Assembly (NCBI RefSeq): GCF_001705515.1
Contig: NZ_MDJS01000001.1
Coordinates: forward strand, 992,001-1,056,000
DNA from: Mucilaginibacter sp. PPCGB 2223
GTDB taxonomy: Bacteria; Bacteroidota; Bacteroidia; Sphingobacteriales; Sphingobacteriaceae
Length of the DNA stretch: 64,000 nt
Direction: 5' to 3'
Position 1 is the stretch's first letter. Each line of letters opens with the position of its first letter. Positions 1 to 8,517 of the stretch are shown piece after piece. The notes beneath the pieces were generated by a model, which was given only the letters and a program-made list of their open reading frames with translations, searched no databases and was not told the DNA's origin. A program made the position numbers and the translations under genes.

Positions 1-552
1 TTTCCAGGGTTTTACAACCGCTTCAAGGTCGGCCCTGGTGTTTTCCTGCTGTTCGGCTACAAGGCCGATATTCTCGTATTGTTTAATGCCTTCGGTAAGC
101 CTTACCGCATAAGCCTCCGCTTCGTCAGGTTTATTCTCCCAAAACTCCGCAAGATTGTTCAGCAGGTTTATCCAATCAGTTTTGCGGAAATAGGTACCGC
201 CGTAAACAGGCCGCTGGTCGGGCAGGCAGATACAATTCAACGGCCAGCCGCCACGCCCGGTCATTAACTGAACTGCACTCATATATATCTGGTCGATATC
301 CGGGCGTTCTTCCCTATCTACTTTAATACACACAAAATGATCGTTCATTACCTTGGCGACGTCTTCCTTCTCGAAGCTTTCGTGTTCCATTACATGGCAC
401 CAATGGCAGGCTGAGTAACCGATGCTCACAATGATGAGTTTGTTCTCCAACCTGGCTTTTTGCAATGCTTCGGCGCCCCATGGAAACCAGTTTACCGGGT
501 TATTGGCATGTTGCAGCAGATATGGCGAGGTGGAGTTTTTGAGTTTGTTCAT
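1..552 (-). CDS. DUF255 thioredoxin-fold protein (YyaL/Spata20-like), N-terminal part
   Basis: The N-terminal 184 codons of a minus-strand gene that runs off the left edge. It begins at ATG 552 and shows the typical N-terminus of the family ([19 protein letters not shown], then W-x-P-W-G) and the thioredoxin-like CHWC motif at residues 49-52, followed by [14 protein letters not shown] and GGWPL. Known members are about 650-700 residues long, with a thioredoxin domain followed by an (alpha/alpha)6 barrel like those of sugar epimerases; only the first domain lies here. The cellular role is not established; a redox or carbohydrate-related function is usually guessed. No upstream partner on this strand; the next gene is divergent. 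Confidence 0.9.
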   Translation of the reverse strand, partial: MNKLKNSTSPYLLQHANNPVNWFPWGAEALQKARLENKLIIVSIGYSACHWCHVMEHESFEKEDVAKVMNDHFVCIKVDREERPDIDQIYMSAVQLMTGRGGWPLNCICLPDQRPVYGGTYFRKTDWINLLNNLAEFWENKPDEAEAYAVRLTEGIKQYENIGLVAEQQENTRADLEAVVKPWK

Positions 553-929
553 AAGGTGGGTAGTCAATTATGAGTAGTGAATGGCATAATTAAAATTCGA
601 TGTTTACTACTTAAAGGCAAAGATAGTATTTACTACTCATACCCCTATCCAATATTCACTATTCACCACTCTCTACTCACAAACACAAAGCGGCAGAGGT
701 TTTAGCCCCCACCGCTAAAAAAAATACAAATAAAATTGAGATCCTCTTAAAAAAATGAGGTGGTTAGGTTGTAGACCTTAATGCTATATATCTTATTGTT
801 ATCGCCTCACATATATAACGAATTACGAAACAAAAGGTTATTAAAAAATTGAAAAATATTATCGTTTGCTGACATACTCCGGCATGCTGATAATTTTCGG
901 GTTAACGGATAAAAATTTACCTTAGCCCC
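553..929. other. Intergenic region with short inverted repeats and the epimerase promoter
   Basis: A 377-base divergent spacer. It holds an inverted pair TATGAGTAGT (569-578) and ACTACTCATA (632-641), more words of the same kind (TTCACTATTCACCACTC, 654-670), an A/T-rich stretch, a short TTTTAGC/GCTAAAA hairpin (700-720) without a U tract, and a TACCTTAG box (918-925) just before the ATG at 930. No gene is visible in it. Confidence 0.6.
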
Positions 930-2027
930 ATGCTTATTACACACACCGATATCTACCGTTTCAGCATCGCTATGGAACCGTTCACCATTGCCACCGGTAC
1001 CATGACCTTTGCGCAGAATACCTTTATACGTGTGCATACCGATGCCGGTTTTTACGGCGTGGGCGAGTGTTCGGCCTTCCCGATGATCGTAGGTGAAACA
1101 CAGGATACCTGCCTGCTGATGGCCCGCGAATTTGCCGCACTGTGGAAGGGTAAAGATCCGCTTGATATGGCCGCCCGTTTGCAGGACCTGCACAACTTTA
1201 CGGCCAACAACGCTACCATCAAAAGCGCTTTTGATATGGCTTTATATGATATTGCTGCTAAAAATGCCGGTCTACCTTTATACCAATACTTAGGTGGCAG
1301 CAGGCGTCCCGTTGAAACAGATATTACTATAGGTATTGGCCAACCCGATGATATGGCCGCCAAAGCGGTAAAACTGAAGCAATCGGGCGCTACTATCCTC
1401 AAAATAAAATTAGGTAAAGATGCCGACACCGATATCGAACGGATAAGCAAGATACGCCAGGCAGTTGGCCCGGAAATGAAGGTACGTATTGATGCTAACC
1501 AGGGCTGGAGCTTTGAAGACGCCGTGAAAGCATTACAGGGCATGGCCAGCCTGGATGTTGAGTTTTGTGAGCAACCGATGCGTACCTGGTACGATGACCT
1601 GTTACCCCGCCTGATGGAACTTTCGCCGGTAAAAATTATGGCCGACGAAAGCGTGTATAACCACCACGATGCACGCAAGCAGATCAACAGCAAAAGCTGC
1701 CATTATATCAACATTAAATTCGCCAAATCGGGCGGCATTAACGAAGCCATTAAAATACACGATATTGGCGATGACCTCGGCATCCCGGTAATGATGGGCG
1801 GCATGTTGGAGAGCCGTATTGCAGCCAGCGCGCAGATGCATTTTGTATACGCCAGTCCGAATGTAAAATTCTTCGATATGGATACCTGTATGCTCGGCCA
1901 TTTGGAAGATCCGGTTGTGGGCGGTGTTACTTACAACGGGTATCATTTAACTATTGATGATACCATTGGCATTGGAGCCGATGCAGATGAGGCGTTTTTG
2001 AAGAAGTGCGAAAAATGGGTGGTTTAA
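930..2027 (+). CDS. Dipeptide epimerase (enolase superfamily, MLE subgroup)
   Basis: 365 residues, full length for the family. An N-terminal capping domain (about 1-125) precedes a TIM barrel with the superfamily residues in order: Lys158-x-Lys160 (LKIKLG), metal ligands Asp188 (DANQGW), Glu214 (EQP) and Asp239 (ADES), and Lys263 (NIKFAKSGG). The Asp316-x-Asp318 pair (FFDMDT) is the DxD motif that binds the ammonium group of the dipeptide in L-Ala-D/L-Glu epimerases, so dipeptide epimerisation, probably in peptidoglycan peptide recycling, is favoured over muconate cycloisomerase. Dipeptide specificity cannot be read from sequence alone. It is followed after 13 bases by a phosphatidyltransferase gene on the same strand. 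The TACCTTAG box ends four bases before the ATG. Confidence 0.85.
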   Translation: MLITHTDIYRFSIAMEPFTIATGTMTFAQNTFIRVHTDAGFYGVGECSAFPMIVGETQDTCLLMAREFAALWKGKDPLDMAARLQDLHNFTANNATIKSAFDMALYDIAAKNAGLPLYQYLGGSRRPVETDITIGIGQPDDMAAKAVKLKQSGATILKIKLGKDADTDIERISKIRQAVGPEMKVRIDANQGWSFEDAVKALQGMASLDVEFCEQPMRTWYDDLLPRLMELSPVKIMADESVYNHHDARKQINSKSCHYINIKFAKSGGINEAIKIHDIGDDLGIPVMMGGMLESRIAASAQMHFVYASPNVKFFDMDTCMLGHLEDPVVGGVTYNGYHLTIDDTIGIGADADEAFLKKCEKWVV

Positions 2028-2040
2028 GCTTAAAACAAAA

Positions 2041-2643
2041 ATGAAGAATATCCCCATAGCTCTCATTTGCTCCCGATTACTTTTCGGGGTAATTATTGTG
2101 CTGTTGGCTATGCTTCAACCTCAATATTTTCAGGGCGTTATTACCGTCCTGATCGCTATTGGTTTTGCTGGCGACATTCTGGACGGCATTATTGCGCGTT
2201 ATTTAAAAATATCCACAACCAAACTGCGGCGTATGGACTCAAACGTTGATATGGTATTTTGGATATGTATCATTATCTCCAGCGTGATCATCTGCCCTGC
2301 ATTTTATAAGCAGAACTATTGGCCGGTAGTTATCCTCGTTTTGCTCGAAGTCACATGCTATGTGCTTTGTTTTCTCAGGTTCAAAAAAGAAGTAGCCACC
2401 CATGCTTTATCCGCCAAAGCATGGGCCATTAGTATTTTCGTTACGTTAGTATTAATCATCAATACCAGTAGCCCGTTACCGGTGTTCAGAATCTGCTTTT
2501 ACCTTGGTGTGATATCACGGTTAGAAATTATAGCTATGCTGGTTGTCATTAAAACATGGACGAATGATATCCCAACGCTTTACCATGCTTTTAAGATCAG
2601 GAAGGGAAAACCTGTTAAAAGATATAAACTGTTTAATGGGTAA
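2041..2643 (+). CDS. CDP-alcohol phosphatidyltransferase family membrane protein
   Basis: 200 residues with several hydrophobic helices. The family motif D-x2-D-G-x2-A-R-x8-G-x3-D-x3-D is present at residues 45-70: Asp45, Asp48-Gly49, Ala52-Arg53, Asp66 and Asp70. The glycine expected at position 62 is a leucine. These enzymes displace CMP from a CDP-alcohol, usually CDP-diacylglycerol, using an acceptor alcohol in the inner membrane. All four metal-binding aspartates are kept, so activity is plausible; the acceptor is unknown. It begins 13 bases after the dipeptide epimerase and is probably cotranscribed with it, though no functional link between the two is established. Confidence 0.8.
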   Translation: MKNIPIALICSRLLFGVIIVLLAMLQPQYFQGVITVLIAIGFAGDILDGIIARYLKISTTKLRRMDSNVDMVFWICIIISSVIICPAFYKQNYWPVVILVLLEVTCYVLCFLRFKKEVATHALSAKAWAISIFVTLVLIINTSSPLPVFRICFYLGVISRLEIIAMLVVIKTWTNDIPTLYHAFKIRKGKPVKRYKLFNG

Positions 2644-2783
2644 GTTCAATCACCCTGGTGCCTAACAAACACTTTCTGCAGGGCAACTTAATGTAAAATT
2701 TTATGTATGCATAATATATTGCTTATGCCGATTAAACCTTTTACCTGCAAGTTCGTTAAAGTATTAATATCAACCTGAATAAT

Positions 2784-3770
2784 ATGCGTAATATTTTACG
2801 TTCGTTACTTTTAATAGGTATAGTTTACGTTATGGCCGGTTGCGGCAAAAATAACGCTGTACCTGCTGTAACTTACGTATGCCCTGCAAACAGGTTTGTT
2901 ACCGAGCAATTTGCAGTAAGCTCGGCAACAGTATTGTACACCCAGGCAGTCGACTACCAGGGTAAAAATCAAAACCTTTCATTAGATATCTACTCGCCCA
3001 GCCTCGATACGCTATCGCGCAGGCCTTTAATTATTTATTGTCATGGCGGTGGTTTCACTTCGGGTGCTCGTAACAGTGCCTGGCCGGTAAAATTCTGCCA
3101 GTCGTTCGCCAAACGCGGTTATGTTGCTGCCAGCATCGATTACCGTTTGGGGATAGGAAACAATGGCGACAACGATGTATTAAGCGCACAGATACGGGCT
3201 GTACAGGATGTTAAAGCCGCTGTAAGATATTTTAAACAAACTGCTGTTGAGCAAGGTAACCCCTATCGTATCGATACCGCGCAGATATATATCGCAGGCG
3301 AAGCATCAGGGGCCATGGTTGCTTTGCAAATGGGTTATTTAAATTCGTCCGATCAGTTTGCCGAGATTGCCAACCCCGACCTGCTAAGCGCATTAAACGG
3401 AATTGAGGGTTTATCAACCCTGCCTTATTCGTCTCATGTTAAAGGCATCATCAGCTTAAGCGGAGCTATACTGGATCTCAACTGGCTCAACAACATCAAT
3501 ATGCCGCTCATTATGGTTCACGGTACCAAAGATGCTGTAATCCCTTACCAGTCGGGCGCAGCAAGTCCGTATACCCAAACAACGGCATACGGTAGCTATC
3601 TCATCGACTCGGTAGCAACTAACCGAAAACTCAATACAGCTTTCCACGCGTTCGCCGGCGCCGGCGCAACGCCTTATATTAGTTCCACCAAATATGCCGA
3701 CAGTACTATCAACTACGTTTCGCAAGAGTTAGTGGGCTTGATCGATTGTCAGCGGCTGGGCTTGCACTAA
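2784..3770 (+). CDS. Lipoprotein alpha/beta-hydrolase (esterase/carboxylesterase)
   Basis: 328 residues. The N-terminus is a lipoprotein signal with lipobox MAGC, so Cys20 would be the lipidated residue. The oxyanion motif HGGGF lies at 87-91, the nucleophile elbow GEASG at 172-176 (Ser175), a probable acid Asp250 in HGTKDAVIPY, and a candidate catalytic His288. This matches the BD-FAE/carboxylesterase group of alpha/beta-hydrolases. In Bacteroidota such lipoproteins often remove acetyl or feruloyl groups from plant polysaccharides, which would suit the pectin enzymes elsewhere in this window, but that is inference. It stands alone, with 140 bases before it and a GNAT gene after it. Confidence 0.8.
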   Translation: MRNILRSLLLIGIVYVMAGCGKNNAVPAVTYVCPANRFVTEQFAVSSATVLYTQAVDYQGKNQNLSLDIYSPSLDTLSRRPLIIYCHGGGFTSGARNSAWPVKFCQSFAKRGYVAASIDYRLGIGNNGDNDVLSAQIRAVQDVKAAVRYFKQTAVEQGNPYRIDTAQIYIAGEASGAMVALQMGYLNSSDQFAEIANPDLLSALNGIEGLSTLPYSSHVKGIISLSGAILDLNWLNNINMPLIMVHGTKDAVIPYQSGAASPYTQTTAYGSYLIDSVATNRKLNTAFHAFAGAGATPYISSTKYADSTINYVSQELVGLIDCQRLGLH

Positions 3771-3794
3771 TCATTGAAATCATCTCAGGATTAC

Positions 3795-3802
3795 TATTTT
3801 AG
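3795..3802 (+). promoter_or_regulatory. Possible -7 element (TATTTTAG) of the GNAT gene
   Basis: TATTTTAG fits the Bacteroidota TAnnTTTG -7 element with one change. It lies 20 bases before the TTG start at 3823. No clear -33 TTTG was seen. Confidence 0.35.
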
Positions 3803-3822
3803 CTGCAAAAACCAATCATCCT

Positions 3823-4341
3823 TTGTACACCATAACCATCCGTAAAGTTGCCCTTGCCGACCTCGATGCGCTGCTTCTCATCAGCAGGCAAACCTTTTTT
3901 GATGCTTTTGAAGCAGTAAATAATCCCGAAGATTTTAAGGCTTATACTGATGTTGCGTTTACAAAGGCAAAATTCGAAAGCGAGCTAACCAATCCGCATT
4001 CAGAATTCTATTTGGCTGTTAACAAGGATGATATCTTAGGCTATATCAAATTAAATTTCGCAACTGCGCAAACCGAATTCCAGAACAATGATTCAGCAGA
4101 GGTTGAACGCCTGTACGTTTCATCCACCCATCAAAACAAACAGATCGGGCAGCAACTGCTCAACTTCGCCCTCGATACCGCACGCAGCAGAAAGCTCAAA
4201 TATGTTTGGCTCGGCGTTTGGGAAAACAATAGCCATGCTATCCGGTTTTACCAGCGTAATGGTTTCAGCATTTTCAGCAGTCACTATTTTATGGTGGGTA
4301 ACGACAGGCAGACCGACCTGTTAATGAAAAAAATGGTTTAA
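3823..4341 (+). CDS. GNAT-family N-acetyltransferase
   Basis: 172 residues. The acetyl-CoA loop is degenerate (STHQNKQIGQQLL, the R/Q-x-x-G-x-G/A region), followed by LDTARSRKLKYVWLGVWENN and AIRFYQRNGF, which are conserved GNAT features of motifs A and B. The start is TTG at 3823: no ATG lies in frame upstream and the reading MYTITIRKVALADL aligns with the usual GNAT N-terminus. Substrate unknown; the short form resembles small-molecule acetyltransferases. It ends 37 bases before corA, which has its own promoter-like box. Confidence 0.85.
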   Translation: MYTITIRKVALADLDALLLISRQTFFDAFEAVNNPEDFKAYTDVAFTKAKFESELTNPHSEFYLAVNKDDILGYIKLNFATAQTEFQNNDSAEVERLYVSSTHQNKQIGQQLLNFALDTARSRKLKYVWLGVWENNSHAIRFYQRNGFSIFSSHYFMVGNDRQTDLLMKKMV

Positions 4342-4365
4342 TCTCACCTGTTCAGACAAAAACGA

Positions 4366-4373
4366 TACATTTG
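4366..4373 (+). promoter_or_regulatory. -7 promoter element (TACATTTG) of corA
   Basis: TACATTTG is an exact TAnnTTTG match ending five bases before the corA ATG at 4379. Transcription would begin at or next to the ATG, implying a leaderless or nearly leaderless mRNA. Confidence 0.5.
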
Positions 4374-4378
4374 ACAGT

Positions 4379-5503
4379 ATGGCAAAAAAGGTTAACCGCT
4401 TAAAAATAAAACAACACCGCAAGTATGGCAACATCGGCGATTCGCCGGGCATGATCCACATCGATGACGACTCGCTCAAACCGGTTGTAAAGCTCTATTC
4501 GTACAATAAAGATGAAGTGCAGGAAAGCGGCGGCGACGACTTTGACGATGTATTAAAGCAGCTCAAAGCCTGCAAAACGCATACACACTGGCTGCAGATC
4601 AACGGTTTGGGCGACAAGCACATGATCGAGGAGATTGGCAAGCACTTTGGTATTAACCCCCTGGTGCTCGAAGATATCGTCAATACCCACCAACGGCCTA
4701 AGATCGACGATTACAGCAGCTTTTTCTTCGCCACCAGCCGTTTGATCAATTACAAAGACAATGTAGTAACCAACTACCAGGTTTCGTTCATCGTAAAAGA
4801 TGACCTGATCATCAGTTTCCAGGAAGATTACAACAATGTTTTTGAAGCCGTAGCCAAACGCCTGCACGCAGGCAAGGGTTTAATACGCATAGCAGGGCCG
4901 GCTTACCTGTGCTACGCCATGATGGACACGATTTTCGATATCTACTTCAGCTTGCTCAATAACCTGGGCGATTTACTGGAAGATATAGAGGAGCAATTGT
5001 ACGATAACCCCGATAAAAGCATTATGTATGAGGCACAGCGGGTAAAACGTTCGCTCATTGTACTGCGCCGTGCCACCTGGCCCGAGCGTGATAAGATCAA
5101 CTCCATGATACGCGATGATAACCCGCTCATCAGCGAAGAGGTAAAAGTTTTCCTGCGCGATGCTTACGACCACTGTATCCAGATCATCGACATGATCGAA
5201 AGCTACCAGGAGATCACCTCGAGCATCATCGATGTATACCTGTCGATAATAAGCAACCGGATGAACGAGATCATGAAAGTGCTGACGCTGATATCGGTAA
5301 TCTTTATGCCGATAACCTTCATCGTCGGCGTTTATGGCATGAACTTTCAGCATGTCGACCCGGTGACGAACAAGGTGCTGCCCGGCAATATGCCCGAGCT
5401 TACCTCGCCCAACGGCTACCTGTATTGCTGGATAGGCATGATCACCATTACGGTTGCACAGATACTGTTTTTCTGGAAAAAGGGCTGGTTTAGCCGGTTA
5501 TAG
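4379..5503 (+). CDS. corA: CorA magnesium/cobalt transporter
   Basis: 374 residues. A long cytoplasmic N-terminal domain (1-300) leads into two C-terminal membrane helices (about 301-320 and 348-366). The signature Gly-Met-Asn of the pore follows helix one at 320-322 (YGMNF), and the periplasmic loop carries MPEL (338-341) and ends in the basic tail KKGWFSRL. It forms pentameric Mg2+ channels in the inner membrane, gated by intracellular Mg2+. The gene is monocistronic by spacing; the following membrane-protein gene begins 36 bases later and could be read through. Confidence 0.95.
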   Translation: MAKKVNRLKIKQHRKYGNIGDSPGMIHIDDDSLKPVVKLYSYNKDEVQESGGDDFDDVLKQLKACKTHTHWLQINGLGDKHMIEEIGKHFGINPLVLEDIVNTHQRPKIDDYSSFFFATSRLINYKDNVVTNYQVSFIVKDDLIISFQEDYNNVFEAVAKRLHAGKGLIRIAGPAYLCYAMMDTIFDIYFSLLNNLGDLLEDIEEQLYDNPDKSIMYEAQRVKRSLIVLRRATWPERDKINSMIRDDNPLISEEVKVFLRDAYDHCIQIIDMIESYQEITSSIIDVYLSIISNRMNEIMKVLTLISVIFMPITFIVGVYGMNFQHVDPVTNKVLPGNMPELTSPNGYLYCWIGMITITVAQILFFWKKGWFSRL

Positions 5504-5539
5504 TTTATTGGTTCATTTGTTGATTAGTAATACCCATTT

Positions 5540-5935
5540 ATGAAAGGCAATTTTTCAAGGTGGTCTAAATGGATTATGCTCGCAGCTGCGATATACAACC
5601 TGTTTTGGGGAGCGGTAATTTCTATACACCCTCAATTGATCTTATTCGGCAATGCCCCTACGCCTTACATCTTGATATTGATTCGGTGCATTGGCATGCT
5701 GGTGGGTGTTTATGGTGTGGCTTACTATTTTTGCTCGCGCGATCCGGTACGTTACTGGCCGCTGATTTTGGTCGGATTGATCGGTAAGGTGCTTGGCCCT
5801 ATCGGTGCGGCTTGCTATGTTACTGTCGGTGCCATACCGGCAAGTTTCCTTTGGGTAAATGTTTTTAATGACCTGATATGGATAGGGCCGTTCGGGTGGA
5901 TATTGCACCATATCTGGAAAAATAAGTTAACGTAA
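5540..5935 (+). CDS. Small four-helix membrane protein, unknown function
   Basis: 131 residues with four predicted membrane helices (about 10-30, 42-65, 72-95 and 102-122), short charged loops and a basic C-terminus (IWKNKLT). Similar small proteins are widespread in Bacteroidota as conserved hypotheticals; I do not recognise a named family. No catalytic motif is visible. It lies on the same strand 36 bases after corA, and about 250 bases separate it from the helicase gene. Confidence 0.75.
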   Translation: MKGNFSRWSKWIMLAAAIYNLFWGAVISIHPQLILFGNAPTPYILILIRCIGMLVGVYGVAYYFCSRDPVRYWPLILVGLIGKVLGPIGAACYVTVGAIPASFLWVNVFNDLIWIGPFGWILHHIWKNKLT

Positions 5936-5943
5936 ATCCGCAT

Positions 5944-6027
5944 TAGGGATTGTAGCGGATACCGGCCTTGTGACTAATGCCCGTGTAGTATGAGCGAAAA
6001 GCCCGGCCGCAGGCAATGCCCCTAAAA
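5944..6027. repeat. Possible dispersed GC-rich intergenic repeat
   Basis: A GC-rich patch in an AT-rich spacer, starting AGGGATTGTAGCGGATACC and containing CGAAAAGCCCGGCCG. The combination of GGGATTG, AGCGGA and CCCGGCC resembles intergenic repeats I recall from Bacteroidota genomes. Only one copy is visible here, so repeat status is not shown by this window. The rest of the spacer (6028-6190) holds nothing recognised apart from a TAATTTCG promoter-like box. Confidence 0.3.
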
Positions 6028-6190
6028 GTTAAAAGCACAAAACCGAAATGTACTTCTTCAACATTACAACATCCAAGCAACAGCAAAACTTTTCCACAAT
6101 CCGTCAAAACGCAGCACTCTATGCCCTTGGCACTATGCCCTTTGCCTGCAAACCCTTAATTTCGTTGCTCACAGAAAAGAGGAACAGATT

Positions 6191-8476
6191 TTGGATTATT
6201 TAAAAGGATTAAACCCATCGCAGCAGGCGGCAGTACTACAAACCGAAGGGCCGGTAATGATCATTGCCGGTGCAGGTTCGGGCAAAACACGGGTTATTAC
6301 TTACCGGGTAGCGCACCTGATACAAAAGGGTGTCGACTCGTTTAACATACTGGTGCTTACCTTTACTAATAAAGCCGCGCGCGAAATGCGCGAGCGTATT
6401 ATGCATGCCGCAGGCGCCGAAGCTAAAAACATCTGGATGGGCACCTTTCACTCGGTATTTGCCAAGATACTGCGTGTTGAAGCCGATAAGATAGGCTACC
6501 CCAGCAACTTTACCATTTACGATACCGACGACAGCAAGAGCGTGCTGCGGGCCATCATTAAAGAAATGAGCCTCGATGACAAGCTGTACAATGTAAATTT
6601 TGTGCTCAACCGTATTTCGGCCTGCAAAAACAGTTTGATATCGTGGCAAAAATACCAGAATGATCCTGCTATCTCTGCCGACGATTTTAGCAGCGGGCGT
6701 GGCAAACTGGGCGAAATATACCAGGCTTATGTAAACCGCTGCTTCCGTGCCGGCGCTATGGATTTTGACGACCTGCTGTACAAAACCAACGAACTGTTCC
6801 GCGATCATGCCGATGTGCTGTACAAATACCAGAACAAGTTTAAGTACGTGATGGTGGACGAGTACCAGGATACCAACTTTTCGCAATATCTCATTGTAAA
6901 AAAACTCGCCGCCATCAACGAAAACATTTGCGTAGTGGGCGATGATGCGCAAAGTATCTACGCTTTCCGCGGGGCCAACATCCAGAACATTTTAAACTTT
7001 GAGAAGGATTACCCTGATCTGAAAGTGTTCAAACTGGAGCAGAATTACCGCTCGACGCAGAACATCGTAAACGTTGCCAACAGTATCATCTCCAATAATA
7101 AGGAGCAACTGAAAAAGAATGTTTTTAGCGAGAAGGAACATGGCGATAAAATAAAAATACTACGGGCTTTCAGCGATAACGAGGAAGGTAAGATGACGGC
7201 CGAAGCCATTTTCCAGGAACGTGGGAATAAAGGGTTAAAATGGAACGATTTTGCCATTTTGTATCGTACCAACGCGCAATCGCGCTCGATGGAAGAAGCC
7301 TTGCGCAAACTCAATATCCCGTACAAAATATATGGGGGGCTCTCGTTTTATCAACGTAAAGAGATCAAGGATTTAATAGCCTACTTCCGCCTCACGTTTA
7401 ACCCGGCAGATGAAGAAGCATTGAAGCGGGTGATCAATTACCCTAAACGGGGTATCGGCGATACAACTGTCGATCGGATTATTGTAATAGCAGGCGAGCA
7501 AGGCAAATCGGCCTGGGATATTATGGCCAACGGGCAGATGTACCTCGACGGGCGCATTAACTCGGTGATCTACCCTTTCGTAACCATGATCCAGAGCTTC
7601 CAGGTGATAGCGCAAAACTCGAATGCTTACGATGCTGCCCTGCACATCGCGCAGCATTGCGGTATTCTGAAAGACTTATACGAGGATAAATCAGTTGAGG
7701 GTTTAAACCGCTACGAAAACATCCAGGAGCTGCTGAACGGTATCAAAGAGTTTAGCGAGCGCGAGGATATCGAAGAAAAAGGTCTTGATGTGTTTATGCA
7801 GGATGTGGCCTTGCTCACCAACGACGATAAGGATAAAGACAAGGATGCCGATACCGTATCGCTGATGACTATCCACTCGAGTAAAGGTCTGGAGTTTCCG
7901 CAAGTGCATGTGGTGGGCCTGGAAGAGAATCTGTTCCCATCGCAAATGTCGCTCAACTCGCGCAGCGACTTGGAAGAAGAGCGCCGCCTGTTCTACGTAG
8001 CCGTTACCCGTGCCGAAAGTAAACTCACCATCAGCTACGCTACCTCGCGCTTTAAATTCGGCACGCTCATCAACTGCGAGCCGAGCCGTTTTTTGGATGA
8101 GATAGACCCGCAATACCTCGAGCTCGATTTTACAGCCAAGCCACAACCCGGCAACAACCCCTTCTTTGACGATGAGCGTACAGCCTGGAGTAGTAACCGC
8201 GATACGTTCAGTAAGCCTAAACCGGCATCGCAACCAATGGCGGCTAAAGTTAAAACTACATCCATACTGGCCAAAGCACACGTACCAACAGCGGGCTTTG
8301 CGCCAAGCGATACCAGCAATTTGCAGGTAGGTATGGAAGTGGAGCACGAACGCTTTGGTTTTGGTAAAGTATTAACACTTGAGGGCAATAAACCGGATAT
8401 TAAAGCGACCATATTTTTTAAAGAGGTTGGGCAAAAGCAGTTGTTGCTGAAGTTTGCGAAGCTGAGGATTGCATAG
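6191..8476 (+). CDS. pcrA: ATP-dependent DNA helicase PcrA/UvrD
   Basis: 761 residues, a superfamily 1A 3'-5' helicase. Seen in order: Q motif (LNPSQQAAV), Walker A GAGSGKT, motif Ia (TFTNKAAREM), Walker B VDEYQDTN, motif III (VGDDAQSIYAFRGA), motif IV (QNYRST), motif V (TIHSSKGLEF) and motif VI (VAVTRAESKL). The C-terminus has the Tudor-like PcrA tail (VGMEVEHERFGFGKV). It acts in nucleotide excision and mismatch repair, removal of RecA filaments, and probably transcription-coupled repair. The start is TTG at 6191, directly before DYLKGLNPSQQ, the usual beginning of the protein. Confidence 0.95.
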   Translation: MDYLKGLNPSQQAAVLQTEGPVMIIAGAGSGKTRVITYRVAHLIQKGVDSFNILVLTFTNKAAREMRERIMHAAGAEAKNIWMGTFHSVFAKILRVEADKIGYPSNFTIYDTDDSKSVLRAIIKEMSLDDKLYNVNFVLNRISACKNSLISWQKYQNDPAISADDFSSGRGKLGEIYQAYVNRCFRAGAMDFDDLLYKTNELFRDHADVLYKYQNKFKYVMVDEYQDTNFSQYLIVKKLAAINENICVVGDDAQSIYAFRGANIQNILNFEKDYPDLKVFKLEQNYRSTQNIVNVANSIISNNKEQLKKNVFSEKEHGDKIKILRAFSDNEEGKMTAEAIFQERGNKGLKWNDFAILYRTNAQSRSMEEALRKLNIPYKIYGGLSFYQRKEIKDLIAYFRLTFNPADEEALKRVINYPKRGIGDTTVDRIIVIAGEQGKSAWDIMANGQMYLDGRINSVIYPFVTMIQSFQVIAQNSNAYDAALHIAQHCGILKDLYEDKSVEGLNRYENIQELLNGIKEFSEREDIEEKGLDVFMQDVALLTNDDKDKDKDADTVSLMTIHSSKGLEFPQVHVVGLEENLFPSQMSLNSRSDLEEERRLFYVAVTRAESKLTISYATSRFKFGTLINCEPSRFLDEIDPQYLELDFTAKPQPGNNPFFDDERTAWSSNRDTFSKPKPASQPMAAKVKTTSILAKAHVPTAGFAPSDTSNLQVGMEVEHERFGFGKVLTLEGNKPDIKATIFFKEVGQKQLLLKFAKLRIA

Positions 8477-8506
8477 TATTACAAGATTTTATCTAATAAA
8501 TAATAT

Positions 8507-8514
8507 TATCTTTA
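8507..8514 (+). promoter_or_regulatory. Possible -7 element (TATCTTTA) of the Abi-alpha gene
   Basis: TATCTTTA differs from TAnnTTTG at the last base and ends three bases before the ATG at 8518. If used, the transcript would be leaderless. Confidence 0.35.
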
Positions 8515-8517
8515 TTT

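Noticed and set aside
700..720. Hairpin TTTTAGC/GCTAAAA
   Set aside because: It lies between divergent genes without a U tract on either strand's 3' side, so not a terminator; kept only as an intergenic oddity.
1052..1693. A 213-codon open frame on the minus strand
   Set aside because: It is the antisense of the dipeptide epimerase gene, whose protein shows all superfamily motifs; the antisense protein has no known pattern.
6236..8412. Several open frames opposite the helicase gene (6236-6952, 7703-8347, 8035-8412)
   Set aside because: Shadows of pcrA in the other strand; composition is not that of a real gene.
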